64,000 nucleotides of DNA, taken from assembly GCA_910589485.1 (NCBI GenBank), contig CAJUSW010000014.1, positions 4,982-68,981 on the forward strand, in the 5' to 3' direction. Positions 17,565 through 27,419 of the stretch are shown one piece after another. Made by a program: the position numbers and the translations under genes. Positions within the stretch are counted from its first letter, which is position 1; every line of letters begins with the position of its first letter. The DNA comes from an uncultured Duncaniella sp. GTDB lineage: Bacteria > Bacteroidota > Bacteroidia > Bacteroidales > Muribaculaceae. The notes beneath the pieces were generated by a model. The model ran no database searches and was not told where the DNA came from. It was given only the letters and a program-made list of their open reading frames with translations.

Positions 17565-19139
17565 ATGGCTACACAATCTCCTCCCACCACCGCCTCCAAG
17601 GTGAAATCGGCGGCCAAACTGGGCGTGGGCACACTGATGATCATGAACATCGTGGCCGTAGTATCGCTCCGTGGCCTGCCGGCCGAAGCCGAGTATGGCG
17701 TAAGCTCGGCATTCTATTATCTCTTCGCCGCACTGGTATTCCTCATCCCGGTGTCGCTCGTAGCCGCCGAGTTGGCGGCCATGTTCCCCTATCAGCAGGG
17801 AGGTATGTTCCGCTGGATAGGCGAGGCATTCGGAAGCAAACTCGGATTTCTCGGCATATGGCTCCAGTGGGTTGAAAGCACCATATGGTTCCCCACGGTG
17901 CTCACATTCGGCGCTGTGTCGCTGGCCTTCATAGGCATGGACCATGTGGCCGACTCTCACCTCGCGGCAAATAAATACTATACCATCGTGGTGGTACTCG
18001 CCATCTACTGGCTCGCCACATTCATCTCGATGAAAGGTCTCGGATGGGTGGGCAAGGTCTCCAAGATAGGTGGTATGATAGGCACCATCATTCCGGCCGG
18101 ATTGCTCGTGGTGTGTGGAGTGGTGTACCTGGCCACAGGCGGACAGTCGCAGATGGATTTCCACGGCGATTTCCTCCCCGACCTCACTAATTTCGACAAC
18201 GTGGTGCTCGCAGCCTCAATATTTCTCTTTTACGCCGGCATGGAGATGTCGGGCGTGCATGTGCGCGACATCCAGAATCCGGCAGTCAACTATCCTAAGG
18301 CAGTGTTTGGAGGCGCACTGGTGACGGTGCTCATTTTTGTGCTCGGCACATTCGCCCTCGGAGTCATAATCCCGGCCAAGGATATCAACCTCGTGCAGAG
18401 TCTTCTGGTAGGGTTCGACAATTATTTCAAGGCGTTCCACATGAACTGGTTCACGCCTGTAATAGCTATAGCGCTCGCCTTCGGAGTACTTGCCGGAGTA
18501 CTCACATGGGTCGCCGGACCATCCAAAGGTGTATTTGCCGTGGGACAGGCCGGCTACCTTCCCCCGTTCTTCCAGAAAGCCAACAAGAACGGCGTGCAGC
18601 GCAACATCCTGCTCATCCAGGGTGGAGCCGTGACATTGCTCTCGCTCCTCTTTGTGGTGATGCCATCGGTCCAGAGCTTCTATCAGATACTCTCTCAACT
18701 CACCGTATTGCTCTACCTCATCGCCTATCTGCTCATGTTCTCGGCCGCCATCTATCTGCGTTATTCCATGAAGAAAGCCGCGCGACCGTTCCGCATAGGG
18801 CGCAATGGAAACTGGCTCATGTGGGTGGTGGCAGGTGTAGGATTCCTCGGATCGCTGTTGGCATTTGTGCTCAGCTTCTTCCCACCCGACCAGATTTCGA
18901 TGGGATCGACCACGGTATGGTACAGCGTACTGTTTGGCGGAGTGGCTCTCTTCACCATCCTGCCTTTCATAATCCTCGCTTGCCGTAAACCGTCGTGGGT
19001 AAACCCCAAGAGCGACTTCGTACCGTTCCATTGGGAAAAGGATCCCAAAGCCCAGGCACTCCTTGAAGTAGCCCGCAAGGCTTTCGAGGCAAAACAGTCC
19101 GGCAATACCCCTCCCGCCCCGACTCCCCCCGATAAATGA
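17565..19139 (+). CDS. gadC: Glutamate:GABA antiporter
   Basis: 524 residues, an APC-family transporter with about 12 membrane segments. The first helix has GVGTLMIMNIVAVVSLRGLPAEAE in the GadC-like arrangement, and WLQWVESTIWFP follows in helix 3. A soluble C-terminal tail (about 45 residues after the last helix, ending in PPAPTPPDK) corresponds to the C-plug that closes E. coli GadC at neutral pH, although it is shorter and Pro-rich. It exchanges external glutamate (or glutamine) for internal GABA, completing proton export. The gap after glsA is 33 bases; a hairpin terminator follows. Confidence 0.93.
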   Translation: MATQSPPTTASKVKSAAKLGVGTLMIMNIVAVVSLRGLPAEAEYGVSSAFYYLFAALVFLIPVSLVAAELAAMFPYQQGGMFRWIGEAFGSKLGFLGIWLQWVESTIWFPTVLTFGAVSLAFIGMDHVADSHLAANKYYTIVVVLAIYWLATFISMKGLGWVGKVSKIGGMIGTIIPAGLLVVCGVVYLATGGQSQMDFHGDFLPDLTNFDNVVLAASIFLFYAGMEMSGVHVRDIQNPAVNYPKAVFGGALVTVLIFVLGTFALGVIIPAKDINLVQSLLVGFDNYFKAFHMNWFTPVIAIALAFGVLAGVLTWVAGPSKGVFAVGQAGYLPPFFQKANKNGVQRNILLIQGGAVTLLSLLFVVMPSVQSFYQILSQLTVLLYLIAYLLMFSAAIYLRYSMKKAARPFRIGRNGNWLMWVVAGVGFLGSLLAFVLSFFPPDQISMGSTTVWYSVLFGGVALFTILPFIILACRKPSWVNPKSDFVPFHWEKDPKAQALLEVARKAFEAKQSGNTPPAPTPPDK

Positions 19140-19183
19140 TATATGTCTCTGCTTGTAAATAATCAGATGCATGATACATTATC

Positions 19184-19230
19184 AACCGCGCTCCATAGAT
19201 TTATAATAACCTAATGGAGCGCGGTTTATT
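19184..19230. terminator. Terminator between gadC and convergent susD
   Basis: A 13-bp perfect stem AACCGCGCTCCAT / ATGGAGCGCGGTT with a 17-base loop, placed between two convergent genes. The T-run is short (GGTTTATT), but the stem is strong in both directions. Confidence 0.75.
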
Positions 19231-19274
19231 GAGGATCTATTAATCCTTCTTTTGTACTATTGCAATCGGATATG

Positions 19275-20669
19275 TCAGAAGTTTTGAGTCAACGTTGGAT
19301 TAATGCGTGTTGCCGAAGCCGGGAATGGAAAAATCCATAACGGAGAGTCGGGCGAGATGGAGAACGAGCCATGGTCTCTCAGATTTCGTGTAATGACACG
19401 AGCATATGCCGGCTCCGAGTTCCACCGCTTGCAGTCAAAGAATGTTTGGTAGGAACCGATCATTTCCACCGCTTTTGCATTACGGACCAACTCCATCGCT
19501 TCAGCTTCAGTCGATACAGAGCCAGCAAACGGTTTATAATTTTCAATACGCTTTTCCCTTACCTTATCAATCTCAGCAAGTCCATTGTCAATTTCCCCTG
19601 TACGAATCAGCGCTTCACCTAACAGATAGTAGATTTGCTCGGTGCGAATACCATATACATTTTGTCGGACTGCTGAGTTATAATAAATGAATGATCCCGG
19701 CATACCGCCCATAATGGCAGCCATAGGTTCATTCCAGCCATTAGCCTCATACTTCAACAAGAAGTCATCGGGATCAATCAAATCTTTTGTTTCGTATGAT
19801 AGCACTGTGAATCCGGGTGATATGTAGTTACCACCACTCATATACACATAATTATTTTTTGAATCATGTTGCAAAGCCCACGATAGGGTTTCCTTCACTA
19901 CCGATCGGTCATCAATCGTACCTCGAATCGCAAGCGCTGTTTTAGCATATGGGATGGCTTCGGCATAGCGTTTCATCTGGAAAAGAACTGTGGCTCTGAC
20001 TGCATTAGCGAAACCTCGGTCAGCACGCACACAATCGTCATTACAATCGGGAAGCACGTCAATGTACTCATCTCCACAATCAAGCAAGATGTTGTCATAA
20101 ACTTCAGCAACAGTTCTTTTGCTTTTTATCTCGCCAAGATTAATATCGCTGACATAAGGAATCCCACCAAGATTTGCTGCGGTAGCATCATCATATTGAG
20201 CCGCATGTATATTCACCATTAGAAAGTGTAGGTAAGCGCGCATAATATGAGCTTCGGCAATAACCTGATTCTTTTTATCAACACTCCCAGTGGTTTCATA
20301 AGCCTTGGCTATAATGGTGTTCATATTATTTATCGATTTATACACCGCATTATAACGCGAATCATTGAGATATATTGATGGTCTATTGATTGTTTCATCA
20401 TATGTGAGAGCTGCATAAGCATAGGTGCTCTTATTCGATAGAATATTTTCGATGGAACCGGCAACAGCCACGTTAGTGTTGGCTATGACCCCAAGATCAG
20501 AACCAGCCCACGTTCCAAACTTATATTCCTGATTGAGTAAGAGCTCGAGTTCTTCGATACGGTCAAGGGTTATTTCGCCTTTTGGCACAATATCAAGACG
20601 GCTTTCACAGGCGACCAACACTATAGCTGTCAATATCGTAAGAATTACATTATTTATAATCTTCATCAC
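19275..20669 (-). CDS. SusD/RagB-family surface lipoprotein
   Basis: 464 residues with a lipoprotein signal (hydrophobic stretch ending LVACES). TPR-like helices with HIMRAYLHFLMVN and a C-terminal IFPFPASATRINPTLTQN segment are typical of RagB/SusD nutrient-binding lipoproteins. It caps the TonB-dependent SusC channel encoded immediately upstream (9-base gap). The locus has no glycoside hydrolase, so the ligand may be a peptide or other small molecule rather than a glycan. Codon use is visibly more AT-rich than in the neighbouring gad and fuc genes. Confidence 0.92.
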   Translation of the reverse strand: MMKIINNVILTILTAIVLVACESRLDIVPKGEITLDRIEELELLLNQEYKFGTWAGSDLGVIANTNVAVAGSIENILSNKSTYAYAALTYDETINRPSIYLNDSRYNAVYKSINNMNTIIAKAYETTGSVDKKNQVIAEAHIMRAYLHFLMVNIHAAQYDDATAANLGGIPYVSDINLGEIKSKRTVAEVYDNILLDCGDEYIDVLPDCNDDCVRADRGFANAVRATVLFQMKRYAEAIPYAKTALAIRGTIDDRSVVKETLSWALQHDSKNNYVYMSGGNYISPGFTVLSYETKDLIDPDDFLLKYEANGWNEPMAAIMGGMPGSFIYYNSAVRQNVYGIRTEQIYYLLGEALIRTGEIDNGLAEIDKVREKRIENYKPFAGSVSTEAEAMELVRNAKAVEMIGSYQTFFDCKRWNSEPAYARVITRNLRDHGSFSISPDSPLWIFPFPASATRINPTLTQNF

Positions 20670-20678
20670 TAATAAAGT

Positions 20679-23600
20679 TTAGAAATTAAGGTAGAGGCTT
20701 AATGTATAACTGCGTGGCGTCCGATTCATGAGAAATCCTCTAATGTGATCCACCGCTTCAGGATCGATGCCTCGATTATTACGCGCCCATGTGGCGACAT
20801 TATTTATCTGTGCCCGTACACGCATCTCGTTCAATCCACATTTACGCATCCATTGTCCAGCAAATTCGTATGTGAGGACGATATTTCTCAACTTCAGATA
20901 ATCGGCATGCTCTACAGTAGCATCCATATAGTCAGGCGTACCAATCAGTTTTTTACCACCCGCTGCTCCATTGGGCACAAGGCCTGTTTTATCTGTCGCA
21001 CGCCAATAGTCAAGATAGCTCGAGGGAATAGCCTTAAGGCCTGCCATGTCATAATAATATCCGGTCTCACTACCGGCCGAGCAATAATCCTCGCTACCAA
21101 TACGCATAACATGGCCTCCATAATAGTTAAACATACCTGACAATGTGAAACCTCCATACTTAATCGCCGGGGTTAATGACATTACCATTTTGGGGTCAAG
21201 TGCACCAGAATAAACAATATCCTCTTTTGTAAAATCAGGAGTCAGGACCGAGGTATCATGTATGATGCCTTTATGATCTATCCATGATAGAGCAGGATTT
21301 CCCGATTCTGTCATAACTACACCAGCATAACGATACGAAAACAGGGAGTGTACAGGATATCCTTCATGGAGAGCAGTAGGTGAGAGCAATTCATATCCAT
21401 TGGTGTATTCATGGGTGATTTTAGTCACCTTATTTTTGTTGTATGCCATATTAAAATTGACTGCGAGCCCAAATGTGTTCCTTTCAGTCTGACGTATGAT
21501 TTGACCATTGAGTTGCAGTTCGACACCCTTGTTGAGCGCGCAACCATTATTGAGAGTGTATAAGGTCCACCCAGTGGTAGGATCAAGATCTGTGACTGTC
21601 AATAAATCAGATCCTTTTTTATGATAATAATCAAGTGAACCGCTCAATCGGTATCCCAACATAGAGAAGTCTACACCAATATTGTATGTATTGGTCTTTT
21701 CCCATCTCAACTGATCATTGGGAGGAAAGTTGAGGGCAGCCATCAAGTTACCGGTAAGATAATTATTCGCCATGGATGCGGTCAGATAAGAACTGACGGA
21801 TTGATCAATATTTCCAGTAGTTCCATACGAGAAACGTGGTTTAAGCGCATCAATCAAAGACACATCTTTCATAAACGATTCATTATGAATATTCCATGAC
21901 AAACCTATTGACCACAAAGGACGGCCACGATATTTAGGATCCGCACCAAATAAATCAGTTTTGTCAACACGCCATGAACCCGACACCGCATATCTATTAT
22001 CATAGACATAATTACCTGTAAAATAAATCGAATAGAACCGATGAAGAATGTCGTTGGTATAGAAATCATAACTTGACGGGGCACCATACATACCATAATC
22101 ATATGTATAACCGGGATTAAGAATCGATCCCATTCCCGTCATCATGCCGATGTCATACCAGTTCACCATTGCGTTCTGATTGGTTTGAGTACGGTCGTCA
22201 TAACCTATAAATACATTTCCGCTTTCTGTGGTGTGATTGTCACGGTATTCCATACCGGCCAACACCTCAACATAGTGCTTATCAATAAACGTATTTTCGT
22301 AGCGTGATTGGATCCGGAACGTATAGTATTTCCCTTCGCTGAAAGTCTGGTCAAGCTGACCGCCATCCGGTAGGTTATTCTTTACTGTGATATTGGGATA
22401 ATTAGAGTAATCTTCGCCTACGTATAGATTATATCTATGCCGCATGGCATATGTTTCAGCTTCAGCGTAGGCATTACACTTGTAATCGATATCCTCATAT
22501 TGAAAATGTGCTGATGCACTCCATCCTGGCAGAATTTTGAAGTTTGCAGTGAAGAAAGCACGAATATTAGTCCTACGAGCACGAGCAAATCCGAGATCCC
22601 GTTCATTTAGCAAGTTGAATTCCTCACTTTTCAATACAGAACTATATTCGCTTAATCGAGGATTATCAAGAGGAACCATGTTTTCCATTGCTGCCAGCGT
22701 CCCGTCAGCATTGTACATTGACGTATATGCCGGGAAAGATGTCGGGGAGGCATATTGTGACACGTATGAGCTATGTGTTTTGGACCGTTCATTGAGCAAA
22801 TTCACACCCAAATTTACATCCATAAACTTAATGGGATGCCATAAACCGTTGTATTTAAATGAATAACAATCACTATGCTCACCATATACGCCATTATTAT
22901 CACGTTTGTAATTAAGCACAATGCTTGACGATAACTTGCGACCTTGCTGACGCACAGCAACGTTATATTGTTGCTGGACTTGATTCTTAAGCCAAACTTT
23001 TTTATATTCGTCAACATAATTGTTGCGACTCATACGCTCCAACTGAGCGTTGAGATCGGCATCTGACAACTTTCCTAATGAATTATGTATTAAAAGCCGG
23101 CTCACAGGGCTAATGTGGTTAAAACGACTGTTGTTATAGTAGTCCATCAACTGGTTTTTATCCATTGGATCAGTCTCGGACATTACATAATCAAAGTTGT
23201 ATTTTTCAAGTTCAATCAATTCAGCAGCCGATGCCCATCCATAATGAGAATAGTCAGGTTTCTCGCTTACTGAAATATCAGCATTAAAATCAACACTCAC
23301 GCGATCGAGCATCGGTTTTTTACTCGTTATGACTATTACGCCATTGGAAGCACGTGCGCCATATATTGCAGCAGCCGCGGCATCTTTCAACACTGTGATA
23401 TTTTCAATATCATATGGATTAACACTCTCGATAGAACCTTCAATGGGTAATCCGTCTACAACAATCAGTGGGCGGGTTGAAGCCTGAAGAGTGCCAATTC
23501 CGCGGATAACAAGAGCATCATCACCCGAACCTGTAGTACCACTGGTATTTTTTACGAGACCTGGGACCAGACCTTCGAGATTATCAACAATCGAGCCGGT

Positions 23601-24023
23601 ATAACGTTGCTCCATTTCCTTCGATGTTATAGTTTGATATGAGCCCGTCGCTTTTTCTCGTTTTAGATTTTGATATCCTGTAACAACCACCTCACTCATT
23701 AGTGACGGTGATTCTTCCATGGTAATACGAATGGCTCCTTTATCGGCTGGGTTAAAAGTTACAACCATAGGTTTCATTCCAACATAACTAACCGAGATAC
23801 GAGGATCAGTACCCTTGACTTGCATTGAAAACTCACCATCTACATTGGCCATAGCTGTAGTATTAGTACCAATAAGGGTCAATGTTGCGCCAGGAAGTGG
23901 CTCTCCATCAGAATTAACCACTACTCCAGTAATTTTCTTATCAAATTTTACTCCATTGTCCGCAAGGCATACAAAGCCAACCGAGTATAAAATGGCGAAT
24001 AGGAGTATCAGAATCTTTTTCAT
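20679..24023 (-). CDS. SusC/RagA-family TonB-dependent outer-membrane transporter
   Basis: 1114 residues: signal peptide; a carboxypeptidase-regulatory-like beta-sandwich (ITGVVVNSDGEPLPGATL); the EVVVTGYQ motif; a plug with PLIVVDGLPIEG and IYGARASNGVIVITSKK; then a long beta-barrel ending in YTLSLYLNF, a normal outer-membrane C-terminus. It imports a ligand bound by SusD using TonB energy. Start 24023 is 7 bases after the TlpA-like gene, so the order TlpA-SusC-SusD is one operon. AT-rich relative to the core genes around it. Confidence 0.96.
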   Translation of the reverse strand: MKKILILLFAILYSVGFVCLADNGVKFDKKITGVVVNSDGEPLPGATLTLIGTNTTAMANVDGEFSMQVKGTDPRISVSYVGMKPMVVTFNPADKGAIRITMEESPSLMSEVVVTGYQNLKREKATGSYQTITSKEMEQRYTGSIVDNLEGLVPGLVKNTSGTTGSGDDALVIRGIGTLQASTRPLIVVDGLPIEGSIESVNPYDIENITVLKDAAAAAIYGARASNGVIVITSKKPMLDRVSVDFNADISVSEKPDYSHYGWASAAELIELEKYNFDYVMSETDPMDKNQLMDYYNNSRFNHISPVSRLLIHNSLGKLSDADLNAQLERMSRNNYVDEYKKVWLKNQVQQQYNVAVRQQGRKLSSSIVLNYKRDNNGVYGEHSDCYSFKYNGLWHPIKFMDVNLGVNLLNERSKTHSSYVSQYASPTSFPAYTSMYNADGTLAAMENMVPLDNPRLSEYSSVLKSEEFNLLNERDLGFARARRTNIRAFFTANFKILPGWSASAHFQYEDIDYKCNAYAEAETYAMRHRYNLYVGEDYSNYPNITVKNNLPDGGQLDQTFSEGKYYTFRIQSRYENTFIDKHYVEVLAGMEYRDNHTTESGNVFIGYDDRTQTNQNAMVNWYDIGMMTGMGSILNPGYTYDYGMYGAPSSYDFYTNDILHRFYSIYFTGNYVYDNRYAVSGSWRVDKTDLFGADPKYRGRPLWSIGLSWNIHNESFMKDVSLIDALKPRFSYGTTGNIDQSVSSYLTASMANNYLTGNLMAALNFPPNDQLRWEKTNTYNIGVDFSMLGYRLSGSLDYYHKKGSDLLTVTDLDPTTGWTLYTLNNGCALNKGVELQLNGQIIRQTERNTFGLAVNFNMAYNKNKVTKITHEYTNGYELLSPTALHEGYPVHSLFSYRYAGVVMTESGNPALSWIDHKGIIHDTSVLTPDFTKEDIVYSGALDPKMVMSLTPAIKYGGFTLSGMFNYYGGHVMRIGSEDYCSAGSETGYYYDMAGLKAIPSSYLDYWRATDKTGLVPNGAAGGKKLIGTPDYMDATVEHADYLKLRNIVLTYEFAGQWMRKCGLNEMRVRAQINNVATWARNNRGIDPEAVDHIRGFLMNRTPRSYTLSLYLNF

Positions 24024-24030
24024 GGCATTA

Positions 24031-25203
24031 TCAATTAGTCATAATTTTTTCTATTTCTTTTTTCAAATCCTCTCCACGTATATTCTCTTTTACAAGACGA
24101 GCTTCCTTATCCACGATGTAGATACACGGAACTGCAGTGATATTATATAATTCAGAGATTGACTTGTCCATGTCACGGAAGCTATTCCATATAAGGCCCT
24201 CATTCTCCACTGCTTTTACCCAAGCGGTATTATCATCATCTATTGATATGCTCACAATTTCCAGGCCATGCGATTGCCAGCGCTTATAGATTTCTTTTAA
24301 GTTTGGCATCTCTTTTTTGCACGGTATGCACCAAGAGGCCCAAAAGTCGAGTATTACACACTTGTTTTTAGCGCACACATCATGAAATGATATTTCCGAT
24401 GTGTCATTTTTCATGGAAAAGTCCGGCAAGAGATCTCCGGGAGCACCCGCAGGATAAAGTTCTTTTTTTACCATTTGTCCATAATACGAATTCTGGGCTT
24501 CTTCTGAGAGAGCATCATACAACGGACGCTGATCAGGCGTGAAGAATGACCAGAATGTGAGCATAACAAGAGGTCCAAAAAAGTCATGTTTATTATCAAG
24601 CACCGCCTTATTAAAAGCCTCGCTAACTCCCGCTAAGAATTTTTTATCATCTTCCATGTATTTTTTATACGCATCGGATGACATGATTGAATCAATATCA
24701 ATTCCGTTTTGTGACTCCCTGGCCTCATTGAGGGCTTCTATAACACTGCGGTGGGTATGTTGAGTGTCCATATAAAGCCTATCCATAGAGTCTCGTATCG
24801 CATATATATTTCTATATCGCGTTGACAATTCAGAGCCTGAAATTTCGGCATTATCAAACGAATAAATAGCCTTGCCGTCATAACCGTTCTCGCCTGTCAT
24901 TGTAGCAGTACAATTAATGGTTATGTCAGTGTTCTCGATAATAAGCGGAAGTGCTCCGTAAGCATTATTAATGCGCATACGCACTGCACAAGGCCTATCG
25001 GTCCTACCCTCAGCCTCAAACCGGTTATTGATAACAGTCGCGCTGATTATCGGATCGTTTTCTTGATGAGATACCGGAACGAACTCAATAATGGTACTGT
25101 CAGGCACCCCCTCAAGTTGACCGGAGATGCGATAGCCATCCGGGCCTGCACACCCCCACAGAATAATACCTGCTACGGCTGTGACTAAGATTGATTTTTT
25201 CAT
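24031..25203 (-). CDS. TlpA/ResA-like thioredoxin-fold lipoprotein with DUF4369-type N-terminal domain
   Basis: 390 residues. The lipobox ends LWGC; residues about 22-130 form the beta-rich domain often seen before Bacteroidetes thioredoxins (YRISGQLEGVPDSTIIEF...). The C-terminal thioredoxin domain has the redox pair in FWASWCIPCKKEMP and a cis-Pro segment (TAVPCIYIVD). Likely a periplasmic disulfide reductase anchored to a membrane. As first gene of the susCD operon it may reduce disulfides in an imported peptide or in the transporter itself. Confidence 0.9.
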   Translation of the reverse strand: MKKSILVTAVAGIILWGCAGPDGYRISGQLEGVPDSTIIEFVPVSHQENDPIISATVINNRFEAEGRTDRPCAVRMRINNAYGALPLIIENTDITINCTATMTGENGYDGKAIYSFDNAEISGSELSTRYRNIYAIRDSMDRLYMDTQHTHRSVIEALNEARESQNGIDIDSIMSSDAYKKYMEDDKKFLAGVSEAFNKAVLDNKHDFFGPLVMLTFWSFFTPDQRPLYDALSEEAQNSYYGQMVKKELYPAGAPGDLLPDFSMKNDTSEISFHDVCAKNKCVILDFWASWCIPCKKEMPNLKEIYKRWQSHGLEIVSISIDDDNTAWVKAVENEGLIWNSFRDMDKSISELYNITAVPCIYIVDKEARLVKENIRGEDLKKEIEKIMTN

Positions 25204-25385
25204 GTAGAAATTAGATTTTAATCCGCTTTCTCGTTGTGTGAGATTAAAGAGGATGGATTAATGATTGTGTTACTTTTTTGCAAATTAAATCCATAATCAT
25301 CTAATTCCTACTATATTTCACATATCAATATCGGCAATTTGCGCTTACGAGAACAAATATTCATGTGAAGGCATCATATCGAGCT

Positions 25386-27185
25386 TCACTCCGCGCTCTC
25401 CGTCTTTCTTTGTTTCGCCGGACCATCGGTGGAAAGTGACAACGACATCTGTCGGTAAGCTTTGGGTGGCATACCGGTTACCTCCCTAAAATTGTTGTAA
25501 AACGTATTAATCGACCCGTAACCTAACATAGATGCAAGAGCTTTTAATGGAATATCAAACTCAGGATCAGAAAGCATTCTGATAGCTTCATTGATACGGA
25601 AAGAATTGATGTATTCACTAAAAGTCATCTTGAAACGTTGGTTAAGAGCATTTGACAAGTATGTCCGGTTAGTGTGGAGCATTGCCGCAACTTGCTCGCG
25701 GTTAAGGAGAGGATCGGTATAGATTTTATCATGTGTCATGAGAGATTCAAGTCGGCCCACAATCTCCAATACCTTGTTTTCAGGGATAGATACAGGTTGA
25801 ATCTTGCCATCCTTATACTCCCTGCTTTGTTTAGCTTTATGCTTATCTTCAGTTTCTTTGATTTTAGTTCTTAGATCATCAATTATTCCATTGAGCACCT
25901 CTTCTCTTTTCATAATCGCCGTATTCTGGCGAACAATCGTGCGATACAATCTATTCTTATTAGTATATAGAATCAGTAATCCCAATGCAACAAGAAATAC
26001 AAATCCAATTCCGCCTATTAAATAATTGACGTTTCGAGATGTTTCTATCTCCGAAATGCGTAACTTCATATTCTCCTCGCGCGTCTGCTCAACAAGATAT
26101 TTCGTTCTCATCTCAGCCAAAACTCTATTGTGGCTCTTGCTATAGCCTATATTATATTGCTCTCCAGCCTGTATCGCGAGACGGGCAGCTTTTTTATAAT
26201 CACCCTGCGAATTATACAGGACAGCCAGTTCCCTGAGAATATCAGCCCGGACAATACGTGATGTCTTATCACTACATAGTGCAAGAGCACATTCAAGCAG
26301 TGACATGGCATGTTGCACGTCGCCTGTCTTCAATTTGAGTTTGGCATAACGATGATAAGTGTCAATAGTATTGGAAACACGGCCTGTGGGGTGATCTATA
26401 GCCCTTTGTATGTTTATTTCGGCTTCGTCATAACGTCCCAGATCGGTCAGAATTGAGGCATAAATAGCATAGAGCAAGTTTTCTTCATTAATATGACTAC
26501 GATGGAGACATGTCTCGGCTTCTGCAATATAACGTAACGCCGACTTCGAATCGCCTTGACGATTGAGCATAGTGGCAAGCCCTACAGCACCAAGATATAT
26601 GGCAAACGTATCGCGTTGTTCTATGCCTCTACGATAGCAAATATCAGCATAAGCTTTGCCAACTTCTGGATCGCCATAATTGAAACAATGATTGACTATA
26701 TTGCTCAATATTATATTTATAAATTTGTCATAACGCGCTTTTTTCGCATAATCAAGACCACGAGTATATTGATGCATGGCACCTACATCATCTCCAAGAC
26801 AATAGTTATGATAAAGAGCGAGACCATTACAGACAATGGCTAATGCGCTATCATTTTCCATCCGTTCCGCCTCTTCCTGTGCCAATTTCAATCGGGAATA
26901 TCCCGATTCCGAATTATCACCCAAAATCTCGATCTGTCCCAAGATCGCGTTAGCGTAAACGCTATGAAAGTCCGATTTACCATTAGATTTCTTCAAAAGT
27001 TCCAACCCAAAACTTTTTGCTTTTTCGAAATCGCCGTGATTGAGATAATATAGCGCTGAGTCACCCTGTTGAATATCTGATACTTTTTCTATGACATTAG
27101 ATTTGGACACATCCAAATTTGGAACAGAGATCAAATTAAACGATATAATACTGATAATTGTCAAAAGAATAATTACCAACTGCAT
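25386..27185 (-). CDS. Membrane-spanning TPR sensor with cytosolic AraC-type DNA-binding domain
   Basis: 599 residues. An N-terminal hydrophobic segment is followed by a TPR-rich region (about 40-370, e.g. AMHQYTRGLDYAKKA), one transmembrane helix (YLIGGIGFVFLVALGLLILY), a coiled coil, and an AraC helix-turn-helix pair at the C-terminus (about 495-590: LNREQVAAMLHTNRTYLSNAL and GYGSINTFYNNFREVTGMPP). This layout senses something outside the inner membrane and binds DNA inside. It is upstream of and co-oriented with TlpA-susCD (182-base gap), and is the likely regulator. No receiver or kinase domain. Confidence 0.9.
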   Translation of the reverse strand: MQLVIILLTIISIISFNLISVPNLDVSKSNVIEKVSDIQQGDSALYYLNHGDFEKAKSFGLELLKKSNGKSDFHSVYANAILGQIEILGDNSESGYSRLKLAQEEAERMENDSALAIVCNGLALYHNYCLGDDVGAMHQYTRGLDYAKKARYDKFINIILSNIVNHCFNYGDPEVGKAYADICYRRGIEQRDTFAIYLGAVGLATMLNRQGDSKSALRYIAEAETCLHRSHINEENLLYAIYASILTDLGRYDEAEINIQRAIDHPTGRVSNTIDTYHRYAKLKLKTGDVQHAMSLLECALALCSDKTSRIVRADILRELAVLYNSQGDYKKAARLAIQAGEQYNIGYSKSHNRVLAEMRTKYLVEQTREENMKLRISEIETSRNVNYLIGGIGFVFLVALGLLILYTNKNRLYRTIVRQNTAIMKREEVLNGIIDDLRTKIKETEDKHKAKQSREYKDGKIQPVSIPENKVLEIVGRLESLMTHDKIYTDPLLNREQVAAMLHTNRTYLSNALNQRFKMTFSEYINSFRINEAIRMLSDPEFDIPLKALASMLGYGSINTFYNNFREVTGMPPKAYRQMSLSLSTDGPAKQRKTESAE

Positions 27186-27218
27186 GATCGGATAGGATTA
27201 TTAGAGGCTTATATCAGA

Positions 27219-27226
27219 CAAAAGTA
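27219..27226 (-). promoter_or_regulatory. -7 promoter element for the TPR-AraC regulator
   Basis: TACTTTTG on the minus strand, 33 bases upstream of ATG 27185. Confidence 0.55.
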
Positions 27227-27362
27227 ATAAATTAGCACGACATACGCCCCAAAAACATATTTCCGTCATTATCATTTTTATTATCAATTGGCCAATTATG
27301 AATAATCAGTCATCTGATTAATGAGGGTTGAGAGTCTGTGAAACCAAAAGCCATTCACTATG

Positions 27363-27396
27363 AGGCCGGGATGTGCTGTGACGCGCATCCCGGCCT
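27363..27396 (-). terminator. Hairpin after the PiT transporter gene
   Basis: AGGCCGGGATG pairs with CATCCCGGCCT around a 12-base loop, 24 bases past the PiT stop codon. No good T-run follows on the minus strand, so termination may be partial. Confidence 0.65.
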
Positions 27397-27419
27397 TATA
27401 GTCAATATCTATCTCCCGA

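Noticed and set aside
19275..27185. Prophage or integrative element explanation for the AT-rich SusCD region
   Set aside because: No integrase, phage or conjugation genes and no att-like flanks are visible; only base composition differs.
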